The position numbers and the translations under genes are program-made. A DNA stretch of 64,000 nt from Rhodospirillaceae bacterium (GTDB lineage: Bacteria; Pseudomonadota; Alphaproteobacteria; Dongiales; Dongiaceae). This document shows positions 45,392-54,077 of the stretch, piece after piece (the first letter of the stretch is position 1; each line of letters opens with the position of its first letter). The stretch spans positions 248,001 to 312,000 of the forward strand of contig JADJQM010000002.1 in NCBI GenBank assembly GCA_016712715.1, in the 5' to 3' direction. The notes under the pieces were generated by a model. The model had not been told where the DNA came from and searched no databases. It saw only the letters and a list, made by a program, of their open reading frames with translations.

Positions 45392-46540
45392 CTACGCCGC
45401 CTGCGATTTCTTCAGGCGCAGCACGCGGAGCCGGCTCTCGACATCTTCCTTGTTGAGATAGGCGCCGGCCAGGCGCCGATAGCCGCTATAGGCGTCGCGC
45501 GCATGGAGCAGGCGCCAATTGTCGAACAGCACCACCGAGCCCGGCAGCAGGCGGCGGCGATATTGCAGCCCGCGGTCATTGGCATGGGCTGCGAAGGCGG
45601 CATAGGCCGCCTGGAACTTCGCCATCCGGGTGGGCTCCAGGGCAAAGGGCGCGCGGTCGTGATTGTTGAAGCTCACCTGCGCAAGGCGGCCGGTCGAATC
45701 GAGGCGCAGCAAGGGCCGCCGCGCCATCAGATGAATGCCCTTCTCATGGTCGATATACTGGCCGGGCACATCCACTTCGGTGAGGATGCGGTAGAGGTCG
45801 GGCGTGTCCCGCTTCATGATCTCGGCGATGCGGAAACCGTCGACGAAGACATTCTCGCCGCCCACGCAATCGACCCCTAAGCAATGGAACATCTGGTAGC
45901 CCGGCGCATCGAAGCTGTAGGTGCCGTCGGTATGCGGCCCGATCGCGAGCGACGTATAGGCCGTGTCCTTGTGCTCCATATTGGCGGTGAAATCCCAATA
46001 GGAGCCGAAGATGGTCTTGCGGATATAGGCGATGCGGTTGGCGACCGCCTTGGTGGCCTCGGGTGTCGCCGGCGTTTCCTCGACGAAGCAGAAGCCATGG
46101 CGCTCGATCTTCTCGAGATAGCTCTCCAGCACCGCATCGTCGCCCATCAGGGCCTCATAGGTCACCTGCGGGAAATCGGCCGCGATCTCGGCCTCGTTCC
46201 AGCTTCTGATCTCCGAGGTGAGGAGGCCGACCGGCAGCAGGCTCTCCGTGAGATCCGCCGCGGCGAAGTGGCTCTGATGGCCATCGGGCCAGACGAGGCT
46301 GAGCGTCCTGCCGCCCGCCCCCAGTTCCAGCGCCGTGACGGCGAGATCCTTGGGCAGGGCGAAGGTGTCGAGCAGGCGCTGCTGCGTGTCCGGATGCCGG
46401 CATTCGGCGCAGGCGCAATGGTCGCGCAGCCAGGCGAACGTGAAGGTATGGGTGGTCCCCGCAGCGACAGGATTGGCACCGCCCCCGAAGGCGATCTCGA
46501 TCCCGTCGCGGACGCTGGCGGCATGGGTGATATGGGTCAT
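45392..46540 (-). CDS. Gamma-butyrobetaine dioxygenase-like 2-oxoglutarate/Fe(II) enzyme
   Basis: A 382-residue TauD-fold dioxygenase of the gamma-butyrobetaine/trimethyllysine hydroxylase family, which makes L-carnitine or its precursor. The N-terminal zinc-binding domain shows WLRDHCACAECRHPDTQQRLL (about 37-57) with CxCxxC and His. The Fe(II) ligands are in GPHTDGTYS (about 200) and LLHARDAYSGYRRLAGAYL (about 345), with the 2-oxoglutarate-binding Arg in GYRRL. The start at 46540 has GGAG eight bases upstream. It is divergent from a BetI-like TetR regulator, implying control by choline or a related quaternary amine. Confidence 0.85.
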   Translation of the reverse strand: MTHITHAASVRDGIEIAFGGGANPVAAGTTHTFTFAWLRDHCACAECRHPDTQQRLLDTFALPKDLAVTALELGAGGRTLSLVWPDGHQSHFAAADLTESLLPVGLLTSEIRSWNEAEIAADFPQVTYEALMGDDAVLESYLEKIERHGFCFVEETPATPEATKAVANRIAYIRKTIFGSYWDFTANMEHKDTAYTSLAIGPHTDGTYSFDAPGYQMFHCLGVDCVGGENVFVDGFRIAEIMKRDTPDLYRILTEVDVPGQYIDHEKGIHLMARRPLLRLDSTGRLAQVSFNNHDRAPFALEPTRMAKFQAAYAAFAAHANDRGLQYRRRLLPGSVVLFDNWRLLHARDAYSGYRRLAGAYLNKEDVESRLRVLRLKKSQAA

Positions 46541-46568
46541 TTTGCTCTCCACAGGACGTGCTGGCGGG

Positions 46569-46659
46569 ATTACTATTGTACGAATGTATAATACTCAAGA
46601 AGAATCTGCTGATGGAGCCAAAATTGGTTCCGCCCTGGAGCCAGAGCGTATTACTATTG
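46569..46659. promoter_or_regulatory. Repeated ATTACTATTG motif in the divergent control region
   Basis: ATTACTATTG occurs at 46569-46578 and again at 46650-46659 (81 bp apart, same orientation), in an AT-richer stretch between the hydroxylase and TetR genes. It is a candidate regulator-binding motif. Confidence 0.35.
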
Positions 46660-46686
46660 GTTCAGTATCAGCTGGGGAAAAAGCAC

Positions 46687-47227
46687 GTGGCCGATAAGGA
46701 ACCTAAATTTACCTGGAGACTTACCTGAGTCTCGGCGACGTCAGTTGATCGAGGCCACGGCCCGCAGCCTGGCACGACATGGTCTCGATGGGACGACGGT
46801 CCGCGTGGTGGCGGCCGAAGCCGGCGTCTCGCCGGGCCTCGTGCGCCATCATTTCGCCGGCATGCACGACCTCATCGCCGAGACCTATCGCTGGACCGGC
46901 AAGGAAGTGGAGAAGGCATTGCGCGCGGCCTTGAGTGCCGCACCCAATTCACCGGAGGGGCAGCTTCGCGCCTTCGTCGATGCGAGTTGGTATATCAGCG
47001 GCATCGCCGAGGAACGCCGCCTCGATCTCGATGCGCGCCTCGCGGCCCTGGCCTTCACGGCATTGCTGGATGGCCTCTGGCTCGAGCATTGCCTCGACCC
47101 CACCACCTTCACCGCGGTGGAAGCCCGCCTGATCGCCCATGACTGGGTCGACAATCTCAAGGCCGGCCGCTTCATGGCCACCGCCCGCGCCGAAACCGTC
47201 TCGGCCGTGCAGGCAAAGGTCGGCTGA
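46687..47227 (+). pseudogene. BetI-like TetR family regulator, one apparent frameshift near N-terminus
   Basis: From GTG at 46687 (GGGGA eight bases upstream) the message reads MADKEPKFT, the usual BetI-type start, then shifts frame near 46712. The rest, DLPESRRRQLIEATARSLARHGLDGTTVRVVAAEAGVSPGLVRHHF, is one frame over, with no start codon before TTG at 46745, which is already inside helix 1 of the DNA-binding domain. Removing one T (ACCTGGAGA to ACCGGAGA) restores a 179-residue protein. The HTH spans about 15-60. BetI-type regulators sense choline. It is divergent from the butyrobetaine-hydroxylase-like gene. Confidence 0.75.
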
Positions 47228-47236
47228 GGCGCCCGC

Positions 47237-47974
47237 CTAGTAAACCACCCGCGTGAGATAGAGACCGTCGGGTGGTGCCGTCGGGCCACCTTCCTTGCGG
47301 TCGCGGGCCTCAAGCGCGCGCGTCACGTCATCGCCCGACCATTTCCCCTCGCCCACCAGGCGCAGGGTCCCAACCATGTTGCGCACCTGGTGATGCAGGA
47401 AGGAGCGCGCCTCGGCGACGATCTGGATCTCCTCGCCCTGGCGCATCACGTCGAGGCGTTCCAGCGATTTCACCGGCGATTTGGCCTGGCAGAGCGAGGC
47501 GCGGAAGGTCGTGAAATCATGGCGGCCGACGAGGCGCTGGGCGGCCTCATGCATCGCATCGCTGTCGAGCGGCACGCTCACCAGCCAGGCATGTCCCCGG
47601 TCGATGGCGAGCGGCGCGCGGCGGTTGACGATGCGGTAGAGATAGGCGCGGCCGATGGCCGAAAAGCGCGCATGGAAATCGCCCACCGCGATGCTGCATT
47701 CGATCACCGAAACCGGGTGCGGCCGGACATGGAAATTGATGGCGGCCATCAGGCGTTGCGGATCGATGTCCTTGGCGATGCCGACATGGGCGACCTCGCC
47801 CAGGGCATGGACCCCGGCATCGGTGCGCCCCGCGCCATAGACGAGGACATCTTCCTGCACCGTCGCGCGCACGGCGTCTTCGAGGGCCTGCTGGACCGAG
47901 AGCCCGTTCTCCTGCCGCTGCCAGCCGACGAACGGCCCGCCGTCATATTCCAGCGTCAGGCGATAGCGCGTCAT
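47237..47974 (-). CDS. truA: tRNA pseudouridine(38-40) synthase
   Basis: A 245-residue enzyme that forms pseudouridine in the tRNA anticodon stem. The catalytic Asp lies in [18 protein letters not shown] (about 47-64). Other family segments are [21 protein letters not shown] at the N-terminus, [15 protein letters not shown] and [12 protein letters not shown] at the C-terminus. The start at 47974 overlaps the fmt stop by four bases, part of the conserved def-fmt-truA operon. Confidence 0.96.
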   Translation of the reverse strand: MTRYRLTLEYDGGPFVGWQRQENGLSVQQALEDAVRATVQEDVLVYGAGRTDAGVHALGEVAHVGIAKDIDPQRLMAAINFHVRPHPVSVIECSIAVGDFHARFSAIGRAYLYRIVNRRAPLAIDRGHAWLVSVPLDSDAMHEAAQRLVGRHDFTTFRASLCQAKSPVKSLERLDVMRQGEEIQIVAEARSFLHHQVRNMVGTLRLVGEGKWSGDDVTRALEARDRKEGGPTAPPDGLYLTRVVY

Positions 47975-48879
47975 GACAGCACCGACCCGCGCGCGAGCTT
48001 CTGCCCGCGCAGGAAATCGGCACCCGCCATGGGTTTCTTGCCGGCCTTCTGCAGCAAGGTGAGGCGCAGGGCTTGCCGGCCGCAGGCGATCGTCAGCGCA
48101 TCGTCGAGCGCCGTACCGGGTGCGCCCCCACCGCTCACCACATCGGCCGCCAGCAGCTTCAGCCGCGCGCCGTCCGGCATCAGGCACCAGGCGCCCGGTA
48201 CCGGCGCGAAGGCGCGGATCTGGCGTTCGAGTTGTGCTGCATCCTTGGACCAGTCGATCTGTGCCTCGGCGGGCGAGATTTTGGCGGCGTAAGTCACACC
48301 CTCACTCGGCTGCGGCACCGCGGGCGGCAGTGGTGCCGCCAATGTCTCGACGATGAGCCGAGCCCCCAGTGCTGCCAGCGCATCATGGAGCTCGCCGGCA
48401 TTCATCTTGGGCACGATCGGCAGCTTCTCCCACGTCAGCATGGCGCCCGTATCGAGCCCCGCATCCATCGCCATGATGGTGATGCCGGTCTCCGCATCGC
48501 CGGCCAGGATCGCGCGCTGGATGGGGGCAGCACCCCGCCAGCGCGGCAGGAGCGAAGCATGGATGTTGAGACAGCCCCGGCGCGGTGCCGCCAGCACAGC
48601 CTGCGGCAGGAGGAGGCCATAGGCCGCCACCACCGCGATATCCGCCTTGAGGGCAGCAAATTCCGCCTGCGCTTCGGTTGATTTCAGCGAGACGGGATGG
48701 CGGACCAGGAGACCATGGCTTTCCGCCAGCAACTGCACCGGCGATTTCCGCAGATCCTGGCCACGGCCGGCGGGGCGCGGCGGCTGGCTGTAGACGGCCG
48801 CCACCTCATGCCCAGCCTGGATCAGCGCCGACAGCGCCGCGGCGGCAAAATCCGGCGTGCCCATGAAGATGATGCGCAT
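47971..48879 (-). CDS. fmt: Methionyl-tRNA formyltransferase
   Basis: A 302-residue enzyme that formylates initiator Met-tRNA using 10-formyl-THF. The N-terminus [16 protein letters not shown], the catalytic [20 protein letters not shown] (Asn/His, about 105-124), the [13 protein letters not shown] motif (Asp) and the C-terminal OB-fold ([15 protein letters not shown] region onward) are all present. It lies between def (17-bp gap) and truA (4-bp overlap). Confidence 0.96.
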   Translation of the reverse strand: MRIIFMGTPDFAAAALSALIQAGHEVAAVYSQPPRPAGRGQDLRKSPVQLLAESHGLLVRHPVSLKSTEAQAEFAALKADIAVVAAYGLLLPQAVLAAPRRGCLNIHASLLPRWRGAAPIQRAILAGDAETGITIMAMDAGLDTGAMLTWEKLPIVPKMNAGELHDALAALGARLIVETLAAPLPPAVPQPSEGVTYAAKISPAEAQIDWSKDAAQLERQIRAFAPVPGAWCLMPDGARLKLLAADVVSGGGAPGTALDDALTIACGRQALRLTLLQKAGKKPMAGADFLRGQKLARGSVLS

Positions 48880-48896
48880 GGGGTTGATGGTGGTCG

Positions 48897-49424
48897 TCAG
48901 GCCGGGACGCCGCCGGCGCCCGCCTTCTTGGCCTTCACCAGCTTGCGGAGGATGATGTTGCGCTTGAGCGAGGTCAGATGATCGATGAACAGCACGCCGT
49001 CGAGATGGTCGATCTCGTGCTGCACGCAGGTCGAGAGCAGTCCTTCGGCCGTGATCTCGCGCTGCACATTGTTCTCGTCGAGATATTTGACGACACAGGA
49101 GGCCGGCCGCACCACATCGGCGTAATGCTCCGGGACCGAGAGACAGCCTTCATTGTATTCGGCATCGTCGTCGGACACCCAGACGATCTCCGGATTGGCC
49201 ATCTTGAGTGGTGCCGGCGCTTCATCATCGCCGGCCAGGTCGAGCACGATGACGCGTTTGAGCACACCGACCTGCGGAGCAGCGAGACCGATGCCCGGCG
49301 CCACATACATGGTCTCCAGCATGTCGTCCATCAGCTGACGGATCTCGGCATCCACCTCCGCCACCGGCAGGGATTTCTTGGCGAGCCGCGGGTCCGGCGC
49401 AACGAGGATCGGTAACTGGGCCAT
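48897..49424 (-). CDS. def: Peptide deformylase
   Basis: A 175-residue metalloenzyme that removes the formyl group from nascent proteins. All three motifs are present: [10 protein letters not shown] (about 44-53), EGCLSVPE (about 92-99, metal-binding Cys) and QHEIDHLDG (about 136-144). The start at 49424 ([14 protein letters not shown]) has GGAAAG upstream; the 13 codons before it are unlikely. First gene of the leftward def-fmt-truA operon, divergent from rmuC. Confidence 0.96.
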   Translation of the reverse strand: MAQLPILVAPDPRLAKKSLPVAEVDAEIRQLMDDMLETMYVAPGIGLAAPQVGVLKRVIVLDLAGDDEAPAPLKMANPEIVWVSDDDAEYNEGCLSVPEHYADVVRPASCVVKYLDENNVQREITAEGLLSTCVQHEIDHLDGVLFIDHLTSLKRNIILRKLVKAKKAGAGGVPA

Positions 49425-49468
49425 GATCTTTCCATCGACGGTCAAAGTCAGAGCAATCGGCACGAAGG

Positions 49469-49576
49469 CCCCTCACCCCAACCCTCTCCCCGCAAGCGGG
49501 GCGAGGGAGTTTCCAACGCGCTCGTTTCTTAAGCCCCTCGCCCCGCCCTTGCGGGGAGAGGGGTTGGGGTGAGGGG
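49469..49576. repeat. REP-like inverted pair
   Basis: Arms 49469-49507 (CCCCTCACCCCAACCCTCTC..., GCAAGCGGGGCGAGGG) and 49534-49576 (CCCCTCGCCCCGCCCTTGCG..., GGTTGGGGTGAGGGG) are inverted copies about 26 bp apart, in the divergent def/rmuC gap. Same family as at 29.8, 32.4 and 37.0 kb. Confidence 0.8.
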
Positions 49577-49702
49577 AAATGGTCGCCGCGCTTTCGGCTT
49601 TACCTATGGATTCCGCAGGCTATCGTCAAGCAAGGAGGGGCTTCTGTCTGCCCCGATTCGGCTGCCGGGGGCCTGCCGGGGCCCAAATTCAAGGAATTCG
49701 TC

Positions 49703-50794
49703 ATGGAATTGAGCCCAATCCTGCTGGCGCTCCTCGGTCTCATCGCTCTTTTGCTGGTGGCGGTGCTGGTCCTGGTCTGGCGCGCCAGGGGGCCGGCGCC
49801 CGTTCCGGCGCTGGATCCCCGGCTCGACCAGCTTGCCGGCCAGCTGCAATCCCTCTCCGCCAACCAGGTGGCCGCCCAATCCGCCCTCGACCAGCGGCTG
49901 GAGCAGCGCCTGGCACAGCTTGCCGACCGGGTGCAGGAGCGCCTGGCACTGTCGGCGACCGAGGCCGGGCAATCGCTGGGCGAACTCAAGGAGCGCCTGG
50001 CGGTCATCGACGCCGCGCAGAAGAACATCGCCGAGCTCTCGACCCGCATGGTGAGCCTGCAGGACATCCTTTCCAACAAGCAGGCGCGCGGTGCCTTCGG
50101 CGAGGTGCAGTTGGCCGACATCGTCCGCACCGTGATGGCGCCGGTCAATTACGAGTTCCAGGCGACGCTCACCGGCGGCAAGCGTGTCGATTGCCTGTTG
50201 AAACTGCCCAATCCGCCGGGGCCGATCGGCATCGATTCCAAATTCCCGCTGGAATCCTACCGCTCCATCCGCGATGCCCAGGATGATGCCGCGACCGTGC
50301 TGGCACGGCGTGAATTCTCCGCTGCCATCCGCCTCCATGTGAAGGCCATCGCCGAGAAATACATCGTGCCCGGCGAGACGGCGGATTCGGCGCTCATGTT
50401 CGTGCCCTCGGAAGCGGTCTATGCCGAGGTGCATGCGAACTTTCCCAATCTGGTCGAGGAAGCCGGGCGCTTGCGCGTCTGGATCGTCTCGCCCACCACC
50501 TTGATGGCGACGCTCACCACCATGCGCGCGGTCTTGAAGGATGTGCGCATGCGCGAACAGGCCCATGTCATCCAGGCCAAGGTGGTCGAGCTCGGCAAGG
50601 ATATCGAGCGCCTCGACGAGCGGGCGGAGAAGCTGCAGAAGCATTTCGACGGCGCCGTCGAATCCGTCCGCCAGATCCGCATCACCACCGACAAGGTGGT
50701 GAAGAAGGTCGACGATATCGAGAAGGTGGGCCTCGAAGAGCCGGAAGTGGTCACCGCATTGGTGGCAAATCCCGTCCTTGACGCAAAGGCTTAA
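49703..50794 (+). CDS. rmuC: DNA recombination protein RmuC
   Basis: A 363-residue protein with one N-terminal membrane helix (LLALLGLIALLLVAVLVLVWR, about 7-27), a coiled coil (about 40-115) and the RmuC nuclease-like domain: GAFGEVQLADIVRTV (about 130-144), VDCLLKLPNPPGPIGIDSKFPLESYR (about 160-185, with the PD-(D/E)xK-like acidic/Lys pattern), and SPTTLMATLTTMRAVLKD. RmuC limits DNA inversions and rearrangements. It is divergent from def, a conserved alphaproteobacterial neighbour pair. Confidence 0.93.
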   Translation: MELSPILLALLGLIALLLVAVLVLVWRARGPAPVPALDPRLDQLAGQLQSLSANQVAAQSALDQRLEQRLAQLADRVQERLALSATEAGQSLGELKERLAVIDAAQKNIAELSTRMVSLQDILSNKQARGAFGEVQLADIVRTVMAPVNYEFQATLTGGKRVDCLLKLPNPPGPIGIDSKFPLESYRSIRDAQDDAATVLARREFSAAIRLHVKAIAEKYIVPGETADSALMFVPSEAVYAEVHANFPNLVEEAGRLRVWIVSPTTLMATLTTMRAVLKDVRMREQAHVIQAKVVELGKDIERLDERAEKLQKHFDGAVESVRQIRITTDKVVKKVDDIEKVGLEEPEVVTALVANPVLDAKA

Positions 50795-50919
50795 TGCCAA
50801 GGTCACCGGTTTCACTTGAATCGCCGCGCAAGTCCCCTACATTCCTGTGACAAATGGTTGCAGGCGTGCGGTTCGGATCAGCCGCGCGCAACCATCAACC
50901 GGCTTTGGGGGGAAGCATC

Positions 50920-51885
50920 ATGCTGAGCAGTTTCGCAATCTTCGTCGTCGTCGTGCTGGTCGTTGCCATCCTGCTGGTCTTCATGGGCATCAAATCGGTG
51001 CCGCAGGGCCGCGAATGGACCATCGAGCGCTTCGGCCGCTACACCCACACGCTGCGCCCCGGCCTCAACTTCATCATCCCCTTCGTCGATCGGGTGGGTG
51101 CGCGCATCAACATGATGGAATCGGTGCTCGACGTGCCGACGCAGGAAGTCATCACCAAGGACAACGCCATGGTGAGTGTCGACGGCGTCGTCTTCTACCA
51201 GGTGCTCGATGCTGCGAAATCCGCCTATGAAGTGAATGATCTCGAAAACGCCGTGCTCAACCTCACCATGACCAATATCCGCACCGTGATGGGCGGCATG
51301 GACCTCGATGAGCTGCTGTCGCTGCGCGACAAGATCAACGCGCAGCTGCTGCATGTCGTCGATGATGCGACCCAGCCCTGGGGCATCAAGGTGACGCGCA
51401 TCGAGATCAAGGACATCGCGCCGCCGCGCGACCTGGTCGACAGCATGGGCCGGCAGATGAAGGCCGAGCGCGACAAGCGCGCCTCGATCCTTGAAGCCGA
51501 AGGCCTGCGCCAGGCCGCCATTCTGAAAGCCGAGGGCCAGAAGATCTCCAACATCCTCAAGGCCGAGGGCGAGCGGGAGGCGGCCTTCCGCGCGGCCGAG
51601 GCCCGCGAGCGCGAGGCCGAGGCTGAAGCCAAGGCCACCGACATGGTCTCGACCGCGATCAGCAAGGGCGACATCCAGGCGATCAACTACTTCCTCGGCC
51701 TCAAATACACCGAGGCGCTGCAGGCGATCGCCTCCGCCCCCAACCAGAAGGTCATCCTGATGCCGCTCGAAGCCAGCAACGTGATCGGCGCCCTGGGCGG
51801 CATCGCGGAACTGGCCAAGAGTGCCTTGAGCGACCAGGCCGCCGCGGCACCCCGTCGCAGCAGCGTGCCCACCAACCAATCGTAA
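50920..51885 (+). CDS. SPFH/stomatin-like membrane protein (QmcA family)
   Basis: A 321-residue protein with an N-terminal membrane helix (FAIFVVVVLVVAILLVFMGI), then the SPFH domain (SVPQGREWTIERFGRYTHTLRPGLNFIIPFVDRV, to about 190) and a C-terminal coiled coil rich in Glu, Ala and Arg (about 190-250), ending in a Gly/Ala region. Members form oligomeric rafts in the inner membrane and cooperate with NfeD partners in membrane quality control. The ATG at 50920 has a GGGGGGAAG site. The NfeD gene follows after 11 bp. Confidence 0.93.
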   Translation: MLSSFAIFVVVVLVVAILLVFMGIKSVPQGREWTIERFGRYTHTLRPGLNFIIPFVDRVGARINMMESVLDVPTQEVITKDNAMVSVDGVVFYQVLDAAKSAYEVNDLENAVLNLTMTNIRTVMGGMDLDELLSLRDKINAQLLHVVDDATQPWGIKVTRIEIKDIAPPRDLVDSMGRQMKAERDKRASILEAEGLRQAAILKAEGQKISNILKAEGEREAAFRAAEAREREAEAEAKATDMVSTAISKGDIQAINYFLGLKYTEALQAIASAPNQKVILMPLEASNVIGALGGIAELAKSALSDQAAAAPRRSSVPTNQS

Positions 51886-51896
51886 GAGCATTCGCC

Positions 51897-52355
51897 ATGA
51901 GCGATATCGGCATCACCTTTTTTGACCTCGAATTCTGGCACTGGATGATACTGGCGGCGGCGCTGGCGGGGATTGAAATCCTCACCCCCGGCTTTTTCTT
52001 CCTGTGGCTGGGTGGCGCCGCCCTGGTCACCGGCATCGTGGCCCTGATTCTGCCCATGATGGGCTGGGAGAACCAGGTGCTGGTCTTTGCCGTGCTGAGT
52101 GCCGCTTCGGTGCTGGGCTGGTACAAGTTCCGCGGCCATTTCACCACCGCCAGTGCCGATTCCACCCTGAACCGCCGTGGCGAACAGTTGATCGGCCGCA
52201 ACGCCACGCTGTCCGAGCCGATCGTCAACGGCCGCGGCCAGATCCGCATCGACGACACGGTCTGGCGTTGCGAGGGGCCGGACCTCGACGCCGGCACGAA
52301 GGTCAAGGTCATCGCCATGCGCGGCGCCATGGTGGCAGTGGAAAAAGCCGGCTGA
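51897..52355 (+). CDS. NfeD family membrane protein
   Basis: A 152-residue protein with three predicted membrane helices (MILAAALAGIEILTPGFFFLWLGGAALVTGIVALIL and VLVFAVLSAASVLGWY) followed by a C-terminal OB-fold domain (LIGRNATLSEPIVNGRGQIRIDDTVWRCEGPDL, about 98-130). It lies 11 bp after its SPFH partner, the standard YbbK/YbbJ-like pair, and likely acts with it at the inner membrane. Confidence 0.92.
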   Translation: MSDIGITFFDLEFWHWMILAAALAGIEILTPGFFFLWLGGAALVTGIVALILPMMGWENQVLVFAVLSAASVLGWYKFRGHFTTASADSTLNRRGEQLIGRNATLSEPIVNGRGQIRIDDTVWRCEGPDLDAGTKVKVIAMRGAMVAVEKAG

Positions 52356-52516
52356 GTTTCCCCTAATAAATATCGGCGCCTTTGGGCGTCGTTCATCACT
52401 TGTAAACTTTCTCGCGACAATCCTGGGCAGCACCCGCTCTGGCTTCGGCCAAGGCGGGCCATGCTTGCATTGCGGCCGGTTGAGCCGCCACGGGAAATCA
52501 GGGAAAGAGCGGCATC

Positions 52517-53297
52517 GTGAAAGTCACCGGCGCGAATATCGACGAACTGACGCAGAAGGCGGAACTGGAGTTCCACGACGAGGCGACGACGCGCTTTGCC
52601 GACATGAACCGGCTCCTCGACCAGATCGCCGAATCCGGCGCCGAGGACACCTATGTCTCCGCCCTGCTCGGCCATGCCCATAACCTGCGCATCACCGGCA
52701 ATTCCTTCGGTTTTCCCATCATCAGCCTGATCGCCCAGCGCCTTGAGAGCTATCTCAACGACATGTCGCAATGGTCGGAGAAGACCCAGCGCGATGTGCA
52801 GGAGTTCAACGATGCGATCGGCGAGATGCTGGAGCGGAAATCCCAGCCCGACGAGGACGAGATCGTGCGTGTCGCGCGGCCTCCCCTCCCATGTCAGCCG
52901 CACTTTCTCGCCGGGCGATGTCGAGGTGCGCAATGTCGAAATCCTGCTGGTGACGCCGGCCCGGTCCATCGCCAAGATCCTCTCGAAGCAGATCATGGCC
53001 TGCGGCTTCCGCGTCAATTCGGTCCATGACCCGATCGAAGGCCTCACCATGGCCCTGCGCCTGCGTCCCGACATGGTCATCACAAGCCAAGTGATGAAGG
53101 GTTTGAACGGCGTCGACCTCATCCGCGCGCTGAAGGCGATGGAAGTGACCGAGAAGATCCCCTGCGCGGTCTTGACCAGCCAGGAACTCGACGCCGCCGC
53201 CTTCTCGCGCCTGCCCGAGGGCAGCCCGGTGCTCCGCTCCGGTGGCAATTTCGCCGATGATTTTGCGAAAGTGGTGACGCAGTTCGGGTTGGGGTGA
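52517..53297 (+). pseudogene. HPt domain fused to a pseudo-receiver domain, one apparent frameshift
   Basis: Residues 1-115 resemble a histidine phosphotransfer bundle; the candidate phosphoacceptor is H55 in AHNLRITGNSFG, followed by LIAQRLESYL. Near 52875-52880 the frame changes; the other frame continues GLPSHVSRTFSPGDVEVRNV into a receiver-like domain (ILLVTPARSIAKIL...MACGFRVNSV...DMVITSQVMKGLNGVDLIRAL...CAVLTS). Here the acidic pair is replaced by Thr-Pro and the phosphoacceptor Asp by Ser. Either one extra or two missing bases in the GCGCG stretch explain the shift. Restored length is about 260. The role is unknown; it may be a signalling adaptor. Confidence 0.6.
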
Positions 53298-53328
53298 CCG
53301 GCGCTGTCTGGCTCGGCCGGCTGGCAGC

Positions 53329-53811
53329 ATGACCGATCCCGCGGTGGCACTCGACATTTCGCTGGAGGAGGCCGCGTCGCCGCGCGTCAGCGCGTTTGAC
53401 GCCTATTGGCGGGCAAAATGCGCTGATGGCCGATTGCCCATGCGCAGTGCCATCGATCCGGCCGAGATCAAGCCGCTGCTTCCCTTTCTGCTGATTGCCG
53501 AGATCGAGACGGCGCCCTTCCGCGTCCGCTATCGCCTCGACGGATCGCAGAATGCGAGCATCAACGGTCCGTTCACCAACCAATATCTCGATGAGCTGGA
53601 ACAGCAACCGTCAGACTTGCGCAATGTGCTCAGCATCGCCTACCAGACCAGCGTCGGCGAACGCCGCCCGGTCTATTGCCGTCACCATGTGCTGACCAGG
53701 TCCGGCGTGAAACTGCCCGCCAGCGCCGGCATCTGGCCGCTGGCCGATGCCGATGGCAGCGGCCGCGTCACCCGCTGCGTCGGCCTGGAAGATTATCCCG
53801 ACCTGGGCTGA
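53329..53811 (+). CDS. PAS-domain protein (PAS_5 type)
   Basis: A 160-residue protein consisting of one PAS-like domain of the alphaproteobacterial PAS_5 family: FDAYWRAKCADGRLPMRSAIDPAEIKPLLPFLLIAEIE (about 23-60), RVRYRLDGSQNASINGPFTNQYLDEL (about 66-91) and a C-terminal GIWPLADADGSGRVTRCVGLE strand region. There is no output domain, so it may act as a partner of the preceding HPt-like protein, 32 bp upstream. No ligand can be assigned. Confidence 0.75.
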   Translation: MTDPAVALDISLEEAASPRVSAFDAYWRAKCADGRLPMRSAIDPAEIKPLLPFLLIAEIETAPFRVRYRLDGSQNASINGPFTNQYLDELEQQPSDLRNVLSIAYQTSVGERRPVYCRHHVLTRSGVKLPASAGIWPLADADGSGRVTRCVGLEDYPDLG

Positions 53812-53928
53812 AGCCGCCCACAGAGCCAATTTCCAGGTTAGCGCCATGACCGAGACATCGAAGCTGGACTGGACGGACATCACCTGACCGGGCAAGAAAC
53901 CGATCGCTGCCCCGACGCCCCTTAAGAC

Positions 53929-53995
53929 AACCTTCCTGCCTTAATTTTCCGTCTTCGCGCCCCATCTCCGTCATTAACCATTCCTTTGCCTTAAT
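53929..53995. promoter_or_regulatory. Direct repeat AACC-TTCC-TGCCTTAAT upstream of the fad operon
   Basis: TGCCTTAAT occurs at 53937-53945 and 53987-53995, exactly 50 bp apart, each preceded by AACC and TTCC with small spacing differences. They lie 80-150 bp before the fadD start in a relatively AT-rich stretch and may bind the operon's regulator on one face of the helix. Confidence 0.35.
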
Positions 53996-54077
53996 ACGCG
54001 GAGAATGCGTTTAATAGTTCTGGGGTTGATCCGGTGCCTTGGGGAGATGGTTGGGCGTTGCGGTCGCTAGGAGGGTC

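Noticed and set aside
53846..53887. A 13-codon frame (MTETSKLDWTDIT) before the fad operon
   Set aside because: Too short and without a ribosome site or terminator/antiterminator structure to support a leader peptide.
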